NCBI GenBank assembly: GCA_900088475.1
Contig: FLMG01003843.1
Location: 1-45,591 of the forward strand
DNA from: Hyphochytrium catenoides
Taxonomy: Eukaryota > Sar > Hyphochytriomycetes > Hyphochytriales > Hyphochytriaceae
Length of the DNA stretch: 45,591 nt
Reading direction: 5' to 3'
In this document: piece by piece, positions 21,838 to 32,875 of the stretch
How the letters are laid out: each line of letters opens with the position of its first letter
How positions within the stretch are numbered: position 1 is the first letter of the stretch
The notes under the pieces: generated by a model
Databases searched by the model: none
Told to the model about the DNA's origin: nothing
The model's input: the letters and a program-made list of their open reading frames with translations, nothing else
Translations under genes and position numbers: made by a program

Positions 21838-22890
21838 GGCGGCAAGTACATCAACAGATCTCCGGACTTCTCAATGGCTTTCTTCCCAGGGCTCAAAGTA
21901 TCTCAGCCCGCCGATAGTAATATAATGTAACATCACAGTCCCAGCGTGCCCTATAACCATCTTGAGCTTAGAACCTGTTATGAAAGCCCCTCTCCATGTC
22001 TGATGATGGAAGCGGCAGGCGGCAAGTCTCTTCGTCGCTCATCATGAAGATCTACGTCTGCAGAACTATCCGTGAGGACTAGCAGCGAATGCAGATCCGG
22101 AGGAGGAGGAGGGAAGGCCTTTTGATCTTTTGATGTTGAGAAGTGATTGATGATGGAATATCTGACGTTAGCGGTCCTGTCAGGATCAATGATGAAGTGA
22201 GGAGGAAGGATCACAGTGATTGATAACTGCTCGTGTTGTGACGGCTATAACGCTATAACAGACTTGAAGGCCTTTCTAACCCTAATCGTGCTCCGATCTA
22301 CTGAATGATGCGGAGGGTTTGGCTATAATTTGGGAGGGACTTGAACCTAATAGAACGCCGCCAAGGGCTCCCAATTGGAGATACATTTGGCCTTATGAAC
22401 TATACTGTCTCCCTTGCTCTCTGTCTCGTGCATCCTTCTACTCTTTTTGCAATTAGCCTAGCATCTAGACTCTTTTCTTTCACCACTGTCTCTCGCAAGA
22501 TGCATCTTCTATCCGCTCTGTCTTTCCTCCCACGCTTGCCGCAGGCTAGTGATGGCAAAGCCCACCACCCATCGAACAGCCCAACATCATCCATCCCGCC
22601 ACGCCAGGCTCGCCAGTTCAAGGTGCAAGAGGAGTGTAGAGAGAGGATCAGGCGCAGACAGACCGCTTCTTTATGTCGATTGTGCATCCTCTCTCTCTTT
22701 ACTCCCAGCTTTCACCTCTGTCTGTGGCGAGGAAGTCAGTGTGAGCCGGGGAACCGACGGTATCGCGGATTCTTTTCTGCGGTACGAAGTCTCTTTGGCC
22801 AGTCTTCCACGCGCTCTTTATCCATTAAACGGCACTGTGTACGGAGATCGCCACTATTAAACTCGCGACGAACCCAGTACCTCCTGAGCC
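21838..22890. other. Divergent intergenic region between COG3 and CFA synthase
   Basis: COG3 and the CFA synthase are transcribed away from each other across about 1.05 kb, so this region should contain both promoters. A TATA-like GGCTATAATTTGG occurs at 22320-22332. A 196-codon plus-strand frame (22341-22931) and a minus-strand frame (21978-22214) are present, but neither has recognisable features; the latter could be a 5' exon of COG3. Confidence 0.4.
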
Positions 22891-24919
22891 ATGGAAGGAT
22901 TCCCATCGATCGAAGGTTTTCCCTTGTTTGACAAGGTGCTGCATCTCAAGAGCTCCATGGAGCGAAGTTTGGGAATGCCGCCGCTTTACCTCGTAGGCAC
23001 GGCACTACTTACAGCGGTACTCTCAGCAATCCTCATCCGCCATATTGTGGAGCCGCTTATCCGACGTAAGCACCACCTTCTCATTGACTGGGTCAAGCCC
23101 TTATCCATTGAACATCGCCTCTAATCCTAACTCTCACATTTCACGTTTGGTATCTCATTCAGTCGCCTTCCTTACTCATGGTCCACGTGTACATCTATGG
23201 TGCTCGATTACCTTAGGCCCCTGCACCCTTCAGCTGAACTACACCGATTCTTCAGACTTTGACCTTCTAACTTCACCTGTCGCGCTCTTATTCTTCAAGT
23301 TCGTGGCCGCATGGTCATCAAGAAGATGCTTGAAGATGCGAACATTGTTGTGGGCAAGGACATCGTTGTCCATGACGAACGGATGTGGTTTGACTGGGTT
23401 ATGAACGGGATGCTTGGCATCGGCGAATCTTACATGGCAGGACAATGGGAAGCCGTCACTCCTCTGGATGAGGTGTTGACGCGACTGCTATCAATGCCTG
23501 CTTCTCAGAAGAGAAAGCTCTTCAAGTCTTGGAACGCACGATTTGCCCACCTGGCAGGTCGCATTTTCAACTATCAGTCCACAGCAAGGGCCGGGATTGT
23601 TGGCGCTCACCATTATGACATTGGAAACGACTTCTACTCCCTGTGGCTTGGCCGCCAGCTGCAGTACAGGTTCACCATCAGCTAATGCTTTTCTTTGATG
23701 TCTCACTACATGTTACTTTGTTTGTTGCTGTTGGTATCTTGGCAATGGTGTCTTGATTGGCTTCACCGTTTATCCTTGACCCCGATCCTCCCTACCCCTC
23801 GCATCAACGCGACTACACCTAAACATATCTCCTAGCATCACACTTATGCCTTGCTCCCTACTGTCAGCTGCGCGTATTGGAAGGGTGCACGAACGCTAGA
23901 AGAGGCCCAAGACAATAAACTCAAGCTTATTGGCGATAAACTGAAGCTGCAAAGGGGTATGACGGTCCTAGAGATTGGCTGCGGCTGGGGAGGCCTGGCC
24001 GTCTTCCTGGCAAAGCACTATGGAGTCCACGTCACGGGAATAACCATCTCTAGGGAGCAGCTGAAGGGTGCGGCCGACTATGCTGCCGCCCATGGAGTCT
24101 CTCATTTGACCAGCTTTGAGTATCAGGTGAGCATTGTGCTTAGATCTGTATAGGACAATTAGCCTATCCGCACTACCCGCCGGCCTACTGTTGCCATCGG
24201 GTTCTGGTTTAGTCCCACCCTTTGTCTTCCGTAGTCTCGATACTCTTTAGATGGCATACAGTGGCATTATTAACTGCTCGATCATGTTTCTGCCCCGCGT
24301 CTTGTTCCTCTTTTCAGGATTACCGTTCCATGACGGGCCAATTCGATCGTGTTGTGTCTATTGCTATGCTCGAAGCGGTGGGTTACAAAAATATGGACGA
24401 GTACTATCAGGTCATCAGGCGTTGCCTGAAAGACGGCGGAATCGCGATGGTGCACTCGATCGGATCCAATAGGAGCACAAAGACCGCGCACCAACGATGG
24501 ATTACCAAGTATATTTTCCCTAATGGCTTTCTGCCCTCTAGCAAGCAGGTACCTTAGCCCTGCTCAAATGGTCCCTTGCCTCTCCCAACCTAACTTTGTA
24601 TGCTATGGGCTTGTGACTCTCTCTGGATCAATGATATTCTTTTGCCACTCCTTAGATGTGTGAGTTTGCCGAAAAGAAGTTGGTAGTCGAGGATGTGCAG
24701 AATCTGGGTCCGGACTATGACAAGACCTTGATGGCATGGAACGAAGGCTTCCAGAAGGCCTGGAAGGAAGGCAAGGTGGACAAGGATATCGTGTTCAAGA
24801 GGATGTGGGAGTTCTACCTTCTCTACTGTGCTGCTGGGTTCCGCTCGAGAAACATCCAGCTGTTCCAGTTCGTTTACTCTAAGTTCCGTTATGAGCGCTA
24901 CGATGCACCACGGAATTGA
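22891..24919 (+). CDS. Cyclopropane-fatty-acyl-phospholipid synthase, membrane-anchored
   Basis: Five exons (22891-23065, 23300-23669, 23868-24126, 24318-24548, 24656-24919) close in phase to 432 residues. The enzyme transfers a methylene from S-adenosylmethionine to a double bond in phospholipid acyl chains. Family marks are present: WFDWVMNGMLGIGESYMAG, HYDIGNDFYSLWL, QYSCAYWKGARTLEEAQ, SAM motif I VLEIGCGWGG (215-224), GITISREQ, FDRVVSIAMLEAVGYKN, KYIFPNGFLPS and DYDKTLMAWNEGF. The length and C-terminus match bacterial CfaA. The first exon adds about 50 residues with a hydrophobic helix (LYLVGTALLTAVLSAILI) that would anchor the enzyme in a membrane, absent from typical bacterial forms. 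Related enzymes methylenate or methylate acyl chains, so the exact product (cyclopropane or branched chain) is open. Bacterial ancestry with later intron gain is likely. Confidence 0.93.
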
Positions 24920-25372
24920 TGGGTGAAGCAGTATCGTCCCAGACCAGGAAGCTTATAGCAGAGAAAGGGGGTTAACGTGTAAGAGTAGCGAAGGAGAGTT
25001 CCATGCGAGGACTCCTTGGATGAAGGATAAATTTTATCAGAAAATGGTTGGTGGTATCCTCCCTAGGAAAGGCTTTAGCAGCCAATATTTGCATTTAAAC
25101 ATTAGGTTTGCATTGTGGGACCCATGAAGTTCCACAGGCTGCTCCGCTTTAAAACGCCCTTTAGAGCCTATGCAATTGCATCTTCTCGGAACCTTCTGTA
25201 GTTAGTCTGGATGGCTTCTTTCTGATAGTGTTTGGCTGTCCTGTCACACTGAGCACTCTTTCATAGGTTCTGGGGGATGAAAGCATGGTCAACTATCTGA
25301 TGGAGAGACAGATACACTTGACTCTGGAAGACAGAAGGAGGAGACTTTTTCTTGACAGACACGAAGGTGCTG

Positions 25373-27450
25373 TCAAACATTTGGGCTACTAAATCTTTCA
25401 ATCATCTTAGTAGAAGAGAAATGCAAGCGAACTTCGTAGAGGCCAAACGGCCAAGGGATAACGTATCGGCGAACAGAAGAGTGGGGCCAGTCCTTACCGT
25501 CCATTGATATCCACCGGTGCTGGCGAGTACCTTAGAAGCGTGGTACAAGGGATATAAACCGAGGTATTGTTTACGCTGCCAACCGAGAAACCGGTGTAAC
25601 CTGCCATGGCCCCGTGCACTACGCTATAGGCCAGATCCAGACAATATAGTGAGTCAAAGGCGTTGGCGGGCACTGATCGAATCTTGTAGGATGGTTCAAT
25701 GAACTTAATCGTGGCCGTCTCGCCAAAGGATTTGAAGTACTCTTCAATCCTGTGTTTCACTAAGATGCCAACCTTGGCTTTCTCTTGCTTGTTGGCTACA
25801 AAGGCAGCAGCTCAGAGTCAAGAACTCCAGAGCAATGACCAGCACATATTCGATAGACATACCTCGTGCTGCGGGATTATCTTGGATGCTTTCCAAGAGA
25901 TCTCTACCCCCAGCACCCCTTGCCACCACGATGACGGCGTGTCCCTTCTTTTCCATGACTTTTTTGAGATGTGGCAGACAGCCATATGCCCCTTCCCACT
26001 CAATGGGGGCCTCTGGAATGAGGCACAGGTCAACGTCTCCACTTGAGAGAACGGCATGAGCAGCAATGAAACCAGCCTCTTTCCCCATCAAGTGCACGAT
26101 GCCCATGCCATTGGGTTTGTTACAAGAAGCCTGCATTGAGGGGCAGTCAGCGGCAAGCCAGGTCAAAGGATACCAAGAGACATACATGATGGAGAGATAG
26201 ATGACGTGACGACTAGCTGAGAAAAAAACAACCATAACCACGAAGGATTGTTCGCAAAGAAGGCATGGTAGAATGTATGGGTCCATGGTGGAGAGAGGGA
26301 TAGACGATGACCAGATTATCATGGAAGTGTCAGAGGGGCTAGAACGAACCTCAGCCTTGGCAGACGCAATGGCACGGCAAGCCTCTTGCACGGCGGTGTC
26401 GTGTCCGAAGGAGCGGTCCAGCAGTCCGAAGTCATCGCTGATAGACTTTGGCACGCACGCAACAGTCAAGACCAATTTTCTTTCCTTTATCTTCTGGCAG
26501 AGCTCCACAGCCACCTGGAAGTACAAAGAACCGTCATAATCTTTGCTGGTTTTCAGCATTTACACAAAAGAAGGAGGTACGTTATGAGAGTTGATGCCTC
26601 CGAGGATGTAGAGCTGGGAGACGTTGAAGTGCTTAAGCCAGTCGAGGATTTCCTCAGTGTCTACTGGTCCTTCCTCCTTCATCTTGGATGACCCGATGTA
26701 GGAGCCACCCTGATGGTGAATGTCTCGCAGGTTCTTTGAAAGGAAGGGGCAGGGGAGGCGGCGGGTTCATTTACGTTGTAGATGGTGCAAACACGGCTGA
26801 AAGCAAGCGACTCACCTCGGTACGAAGCTCTATGGGGCCCAGTGGATGTGCAGGGTCGCGATGTGCAAAACCTAGAAAGCCACCTCTGAAATATATGTAG
26901 ATAGTGTAGGTTAGCAAGGGATCCAAGGATTATGCGCCATTGATGAGATCTTACCTGACACCATATACCTTTGAGACACCATACAAGTGAACAAGAGACT
27001 GGGTTATGCCCCGGATGACAGTGTTGATGCCTGGACACAGCTGTCCTGAGCAAACAACTGCCGCATTCAGAGGCTTCATCTTAGGGTCGAAGTAGATCTG
27101 TGTGCGTGGTCCCGCCGCGAGAAAGGAGCGGGCCCAAAGCTTTCCGGAGTCAGCGTTCCGTTGGCCATCCAGTATGACGTAATCATCCTCTCCTGCCGGT
27201 CTATTGTATCCAAAGTCGCGTACTTTGGCAATAACGGAGTGTACCTCTTGATATCTGATATTTTCTGCCTGTGTAGGTCGTTAGCGAACTAGCTGATCGC
27301 CTGATAACAACTGGGGAATACCTTAGCATCCTGCTCCGGTGCCCATTCTTTGAGGGAGGCAACTCTGTAGCGGTAGATTTTGGAGATTTTCTCACCCTCC
27401 AACTGATGCAGACCTTCGTCCAGATTCACGTCCAACCTACTGGTCGGCAT
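25373..27450 (-). CDS. 6-phosphofructokinase-like protein (plant ATP-PFK group) with altered catalytic motifs
   Basis: A multi-exon minus-strand gene starts at the ATG at 27450 (first exon 27322-27450). The overall path matches plant-type PFK: FDPKMKPLNAAVVCSGQ, LCPGINTVIRGI, GPIELRTE, GLLDRSFGHDTAVQEACRAI, NGMGIVHLMGKEAGFIA, DVDLCLIPEAP, GHAVIVVARGAG, and the C-terminal block VHGAMAGYTGFSVG. However, several catalytic signatures differ: the phosphate loop GGLCPG reads SGQLCPG, the PKT(I/V)DND motif reads PKSISDDF so the catalytic Asp is Ser, and the GGDGS loop is interrupted at an exon junction (YILGG before, DGSLYF after). The role may therefore be regulatory rather than catalytic. The 3' end is uncertain: a stop at 25373 fits a short last exon, an alternative ends at 25261. 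PFK normally phosphorylates fructose-6-phosphate in cytosolic glycolysis. Confidence 0.85.
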
Positions 27451-27769
27451 TGTGCGGAGTGACGGCTGTTTGCGCAGGTCGTAAGGTAAGCGCTTTCTAA
27501 ACGATTGAGAGCTCTAGAGCGATCAAAGAGACAGAGCGAACGCAGCGCCAGGTTGGCTGAGTTCACGTCAACAGATGGAATCTAAGGAATGAACGATGGC
27601 TTCACAGCGCTGCAAGACACCGAGTGGTCTTATCAGCCGTGAGCTCTCGATTTTCTGAGACCTTCTCAAGAGACAATCCTCTGCATGTCTGCGGGTGCAA
27701 AGACAGACGCCCGATGGTTCATCGGCTGTCATCTGTCATCATGACCGTTCTCTCTCCTCTCTCTCCCTG

Positions 27770-27802
<33 letters not shown>

Positions 27803-28414
27803 GTCTCTCTCTCTCGCGCGCGCGCGCGCGTCAAACAGAAATCCTCCTCTCTGCTTTGGGCATGTCGTTCTGACAGGCGAAATCTTCACGCTCTTCGCTC
27901 TTAGTCACCATCATCCCTGATAAGGGGTCAACAGGTGGAGGTTATATAGAATGAGAATGCGCTTGTGCGGGTCGGTAACGGCTATCTCGCCCCTCTGATC
28001 TGATGAGATAACACGTAGGAAGAGCTTCAGAAGCTGAATCAAAGATTCAAGAGACAAGATCCAGCTCGGATCAAGGCTTCGACTCTCTTTGTGTAGAGGG
28101 TTCCTGAGCTCTCCCATCTATTGAACCGATCATCCTCGCTCAAACTCTATAAGATAGAGACTGCTGGACGTTATCTTTGATGAGAGACTGAGAATAACAT
28201 CGGCGGCTTGGGAAGGACAGATAAACATCCCCCAGTCGACATGAGCGCCGTGGAGAGATGACTGGACGAATGATGTGCCACAAGCTCTTACGCATTGTCT
28301 AGGCCAGTGTCCATATTGCAGATCTAGGCAATAAGGGCACCGCCACTTCTCAATGGCATCTTACTTCCTCAAACCCGGTTTCCAGGCTTCCAGTTCCCAA
28401 GAGTTTTAGATACG
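27451..28414. other. Divergent intergenic region with microsatellite
   Basis: This region separates the minus-strand PFK-like gene from the plus-strand deaminase-like gene and should contain both promoters. Apart from the CT/CG tract (listed separately) I see no gene. A minus-strand frame at 27911-28117 has a run (SLIQLLKLFLRVI) faintly like TFIIH subunit Tfb4, but there is no room for the rest of that protein. Confidence 0.4.
27749..27830. repeat. (CT)n microsatellite followed by (CG)8
   Basis: An imperfect pyrimidine tract of CT repeats (27749-27814) runs directly into eight CG dinucleotides (27815-27830). Polypurine/polypyrimidine and alternating CG runs are known for triplex and Z-DNA formation. 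It lies about 300 bp upstream of the PFK-like start. Confidence 0.95.
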
Positions 28415-31283
28415 ATGGAGGTTTTAGTTTACAACGTGTCTCACAGTGATTTAATAGTCTCCTTGGCAGCTGAAGAGGATCAGCAGCGAGACGGTCCACA
28501 GCGGGAAGGCCTAGATGCCACCAGTTCCACCTCTACAGGTCCGTCTGCTCTTCTCTATGGCCCAGGTCACACTGGTCTCGTGAACCTTAGTAACACATAT
28601 ACTCCTTGGATCAGGGACTCGAGGATCCATCAATGAAGTTCTAAGCCATGAGATCCTTGCCAAGCCCAAATTTAGCTGCTTTCAACCCACTAGCGAGCGC
28701 ATTTTGGATGCGTTAGAGAGCCTATTGCTTAACGATGGTGTGAAGGAGGCTCTGGTCCCGGAATACTCGAGAGACTTTACAAGGCCCAACCTCAATCTAG
28801 TGCTAGCTTGCAGGACCTCCGGGATACCTGTGGGGTATGGGGCGTGTAGCCTGACATCTTCCCAGTGCCTTCACTTTGCTTACAACCTGTCCTGGCTACG
28901 TTTATAGCTTTCGACTAGATGCTAAACCTATTCCAGTACAGAGTGTGCACAACTTTCGGGTTCGCGGAGGATTTGAGGTGCGTGCGCTGGGGGGTGAAGA
29001 GAGCTCCAAAGCTAGTCTTGCTCATTCGTCCCGCAGACTCTTAAGCGTTTAGACGGCAGAAAGCTGGTAATCACAGGTGTTTACTTCCCCCTACTTTCTA
29101 TGCTGCTCCCAAAATGGACACAGATTCTGCATGAGGCAGGATCCTCGGGTAAGTTGAGTGTCTTGCCGCCCAGGTGACGGGACTATAGCTTTCTCTTCTC
29201 CTAACCATCCGTTGTCAGCAAGCAAGCGGGTTATATACCTCATAAGTGGCGCTGGGATACCTCGAAATCCCGAGCACTCTATGTACGACAACTCCACCAT
29301 TGGCACTGCTAAGATTATGCAGCACTTCATAGAGCTTTACCACCCAGGGGCTCGACCAATCCACCTCCACAGCGGATCGAATATCTTCACGTGAGCCTGA
29401 AAAACTCTTGTTGATGATCTAGTATGTCAACACCGGCTAAAATAGGCTCCTTGCTGCTCGATTGTATCGGTAGCTTTGATGATAATGTCCACTTTGTCAA
29501 CAACTCGCTTAGAGCGGCTCTGGAGCGGCAACGAGCGGAGATTGCGGATAACTGTGAGGGGGACTGGATCAACAGGTGAGTAGGGCTTCGACACGGGGTT
29601 GCCGGTGCTCTTTGAAAAGGGTTAAGCTCGTCTCCTTATTGCTACTTGCCATCCTATTTGCCCCTTTCGTTGTCGTGTCAAATGTTCCTTGCGGCACAAG
29701 TCCTGCGGCGGCTTCACGTAATGTTATTCTACTCCTGGGAAGGAATAGAACTTATTACCTCTCTCTGTCACCTCCTGAGTTCTCCGGCCTACTGGTGGTA
29801 CCTATGGCATCATTCCGCGGTACTTAACATGGCCCTCTGTTTCTCTTGTGCTTAGGTTTCATGTAACCATTGCAATTGGTGACGGGGCTCCCGCTCGTCT
29901 GGTGGCGATTAATGCCAGCCTTCGACACTATTGCCCATCTTATCTCCATATCTGGCAGGTAAGTTTATCAGAGTTGGCCACTTAATGGAAAAAGCCTCTG
30001 GACTAGTAAACCATTGGTGGCCAAGCCTACGGCCCCATGCCATGGTTGCCTAGCGATGTTCTATTCTTACCTCTACTCTACTCCGCCCTCTATTGTGAGG
30101 AACCCAGTTCCGCCTTATTGTCTATTTGGCCTAGCTATTGTTTAGTTTCCCGGCAATCATTGATCTGACGACACGATGCACAGCTCAAAACCTTCTGGCA
30201 CGAGCAGAAGATATCAATGGAGGACATTGAGTTTCATAATTTTGCTAGCATTGAGTCATCTCCTGCCATGGAGGTCCATAAACTGGACGATATGGCTAGG
30301 ATGGTTGTGGCTGAAGTTATCCGACGGCGGGACCTGTTTCAGGACTCATTGAAGAACGGAAACGAGCTGGCAGAGTTCTGGCTCCGGAAGAGCAAAAAAC
30401 CTGTTATTGCGGTGCTCGCTGTGCAGAAAGACCCACATGAGGAGCCCAAACTCTATTGTGGGACCAATCTGGAGGTCTCTATGCCCACTGGTAAGCTGAA
30501 AAGGCAGGTGGTGTTGGTGCCTCTTAAACTAGATGCTATGAGGTATAAGTTCGACATCTAGACGTCAAAAGGGACATCGAGGGACAATTGGGGATGGTCC
30601 AAAAGGAGTCTGAAAGGAGTCTGACACACCGTCACCCAATCAAATTGCACCTCGTAAGGATCGCTATGTGCGGAGAGAAACGTCATTGGTAACGCGCTAG
30701 CCAACGACCTAACCCTCCGAAGACGTGACCTGAAGATGGTGGCAGTAATGAGCTTAGCGATGCCCAGTAAGCCACTTCCTATGGCAAGGTCCTCTGCCCC
30801 TCCGAAGTTGGTAGACGCCAAAGATATGCCTCCCCCTACGGCGGCTATCATACACAGGACCACGACCACCCAAGGGGGAATGGAAGCTCCTGAGATGCTA
30901 CGGTTCATAGAAAGGAAGCTCGCAGAGCCACGTCCCACGAAGATTGTTATTGACACTGCCAGCACTCCAGGTCTGGTTATTGCCTCCTATCTGTAAGGCT
31001 TCTCTGGGTTGACTCAGGTCCCTCTGTTTTCCTTCCCCCAGACTACGGCTCTTCGGCTCCATCCTCGCCAGGCTCAGCAGCACAAAGACAAAAGAAAAAG
31101 CGCCCTCGGACATACAGTGTTGACGAGAAAGTTCTGGTAGAAGAGGGAGATAGGAACCCATTGCCTCCATGTGGCGCGTGCAAGGAATGGTTGAAGAAGA
31201 TTGCGGAGGTGAATCCTACTTTTAGAGTACTCACATTCACCGATATGCAATGTAGTGGAGTGTACGTTAATTTAGTTCTTTAG
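28415..31283 (+). CDS. Large cytidine-deaminase-like protein with uncharacterised N-terminal region
   Basis: Ten exons close in phase to 602 residues: 28415-28538, 28615-28834, 28908-28977, 29037-29148, 29174-29390, 29474-29575, 29856-29958, 30184-30490, 30659-30970 and 31042-31283. The C-terminal third has the zinc-binding signature of the cytidine deaminase fold: GSLCAERN (Cys422, catalytic Glu424) and PCGAC (Cys566, Cys569). The two halves are 144 residues apart instead of about 34 in human CDA; the insert is polar, Pro- and Thr-rich, then basic (QKKKRPR). Residues 1-400 form an unfamiliar region with MEVLVYNVSH, KLVITGVYFPLL, IYLISGAGIPRNPEHS, FDDNVHFVNNSL, HVTIAIGDGAPARL and LKTFWHEQKIS. 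I recall similar full-length proteins in oomycetes and heterokont algae (not checked). Substrate is unknown; free nucleoside, nucleotide or nucleic acid deamination are all possible. It converges on the zinc transporter with a 97-bp spacer. Confidence 0.85.
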
Positions 31284-31380
31284 GTCGAACCCTGCATAAC
31301 TAGCTATATTATATAAAGGTCTACGACGACTCAGCTCACCTCCTAGAGGCTCTGTGCCATCTATTCCTTGTGCTGCTGGT

Positions 31381-32706
31381 CTACCTACAGTCGCTGTCAA
31401 GCATTGCGACTGGAACTGAGGGGCGACGACAGCCTGGGTACTTCGTTTCCGGTACCTCCACTTGGATGGTGGTGTGGCTTAATCCATGCTGCTTAAGGTA
31501 AGTCTGGGCTTCCACCAAACAAGTATCGGGATCATTGCTAACCAAGTGCACGCTGAGGGAAGCTTTGCCCACTGTCAGAGACCAGACGTGCATATGATGT
31601 AGGTCAATTACGCTAGGTAGTGCTCTTAGACCTTCCTTGAGCTCTTCTGGATCCAAACCTTCCGGAACCCCTTCCATCAGCACATGAACACTGCGTCTCA
31701 CGATATCGATAGTTGAAAATAGCACCAGAACGGAAAAGAGGAACGTAGCTATGGGGTCAGCCAGCTGCCACCGTGGATTATACCAGATAAGCCCGCCTGC
31801 GACACAGACACCCACGCTTTGAATCAGATCCCCAAGTGCGTGGATGTACGCAGCTTCTACATTCAGGTTCTTAGCTCTTTTCTTAGCCTGACCGGGGTTA
31901 GAGGTCTCTTTAAGGTGGGCTGAGCCTTTTTCCTCATCTTCCTCATCACTGCTATGGTCGTGAGAATGATCGTGAGAATGACCATCGTGATGTGAGCCAT
32001 GCGAATGCTCATTTCCTAGTCCTTCCCTCTTCTTGCTATCATTTTTGCCGTGGGAATGGGCGTGGCTTCCATGAGAATGACCATGATCGCCACCCGGGCC
32101 ATGACTGTGACCATGGCCCAGAATGCCCATAAGAATGAGGTTGATGAGAAGCCCTAATGCCGCTACGAAGAACATCAACCTTCCATCGACATGCTCCTTA
32201 GGGTTGTCGGAGAGAATATCTGCGGTTCGTAGGACTGCTTCATAGAACAATACGCCTGTCATTAGCCAGATAACCTAAGCATGTAAAGCAGGGCAATGTA
32301 AGAGTCAGGGTGGAAGAAGAGGTTGATTTCCAGCTTGTTTATGCGATATTCTTACCAAGACGCTAATAAGCGCTCCTAAAATCTCAGCCCTGTGAAACCC
32401 GAAAGAGAGCTTGGAAGTAGCAGGCAAACTGGTCATCCATATAGCAAAAATACTGATCAGAAAGCCCGCCACGTCCGAAAGTAGATGCGCGGCATCAGTC
32501 ATGACCGCAAGACTGTTAGCGAGATAACCGCCAACAATCTCAGCTATCATGAAGACACAGCTAAAGATAGTGGCTTTCAGGAGCCTGTTTCTAGCCATTC
32601 GGGACTCTTCTGATAGCTTGAAGCGCTTTCCAGAGCCATCCTTGGTGCGAAGCAATGGAGATTGCTCTGTAAACCCATGGCAAGCCTCTTTTGTATCTAC
32701 CGCCAT
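31381..32706 (-). CDS. Cation diffusion facilitator, ZnT/SLC30-type zinc transporter
   Basis: Two exons (32356-32706 and 31381-32274) encode 414 residues. This is a six-helix CDF transporter: TM2 carries the metal site HLLSD (His74, Asp78) and TM5 carries HALGD (His262, Asp266), the HxxxD pairs that select zinc. Between TM4 and TM5 lies a long His-rich loop (about 170-225) of HGHSH, HSHGSH and HDHSHDHS units, as in vacuolar and secretory-pathway ZnT proteins. The cytoplasmic C-terminal domain includes DLHHMHVWSLTVGKASLSVHL. The protein exports Zn2+ from cytosol into a compartment or out of the cell in exchange for protons. The N-terminus has an acidic SPLLRTK motif that could act as a dileucine sorting signal. 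A 74-bp tandem repeat with an ACGT core sits just upstream. The single intron is 81 nt. Confidence 0.94.
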
Positions 32707-32727
32707 TGCTTGTTATGTTATAGGCCT

Positions 32728-32875
32728 TCGCGCTGACGTGGGTTCCTTCAAAGGCCGGTAATGTCGCTTGCGCTGAATGAGAAGTGCCAATCGGCCCGGT
32801 GTCGCGCTGACGTGGGTTCCTTCAAAGGCCGGTAATGTTGCCTCCGCTGAACGAGAAGTGCCAATCGGCCCGGTG
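32728..32875. repeat. Two tandem 74-bp units in the zinc transporter promoter
   Basis: Units at 32728-32801 and 32802-32875 differ at only a few bases, and a third start (TCGGCGCTG) follows at 32876. Each begins TCGCGCTGACGTGGGTTCC and ends AATCGGCCCGGTG. Each contains TGACGTGG, an ACGT core of the kind bound by bZIP factors. The array begins 22 bp upstream of the ATG of the zinc transporter, so it probably lies in its promoter or 5' UTR. Confidence 0.9.

Noticed and set aside
22341-22931. 196-codon plus-strand open frame
   Set aside because: It overlaps the CFA synthase start in another frame, is rich in Ser/Arg/Pro without a domain, and looks like 5' flank composition.
27911-28117. Minus-strand frame with faint likeness to TFIIH subunit Tfb4
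   Set aside because: Too short, low similarity, and the flanking DNA cannot hold the remaining 200 residues.
28570-28612. GLVNLSNT, resembling the ubiquitin-specific protease start motif GLxNLGNTC
   Set aside because: It lies in the first intron of the deaminase-like gene; splicing it out restores phase, and no Cys-box follows.
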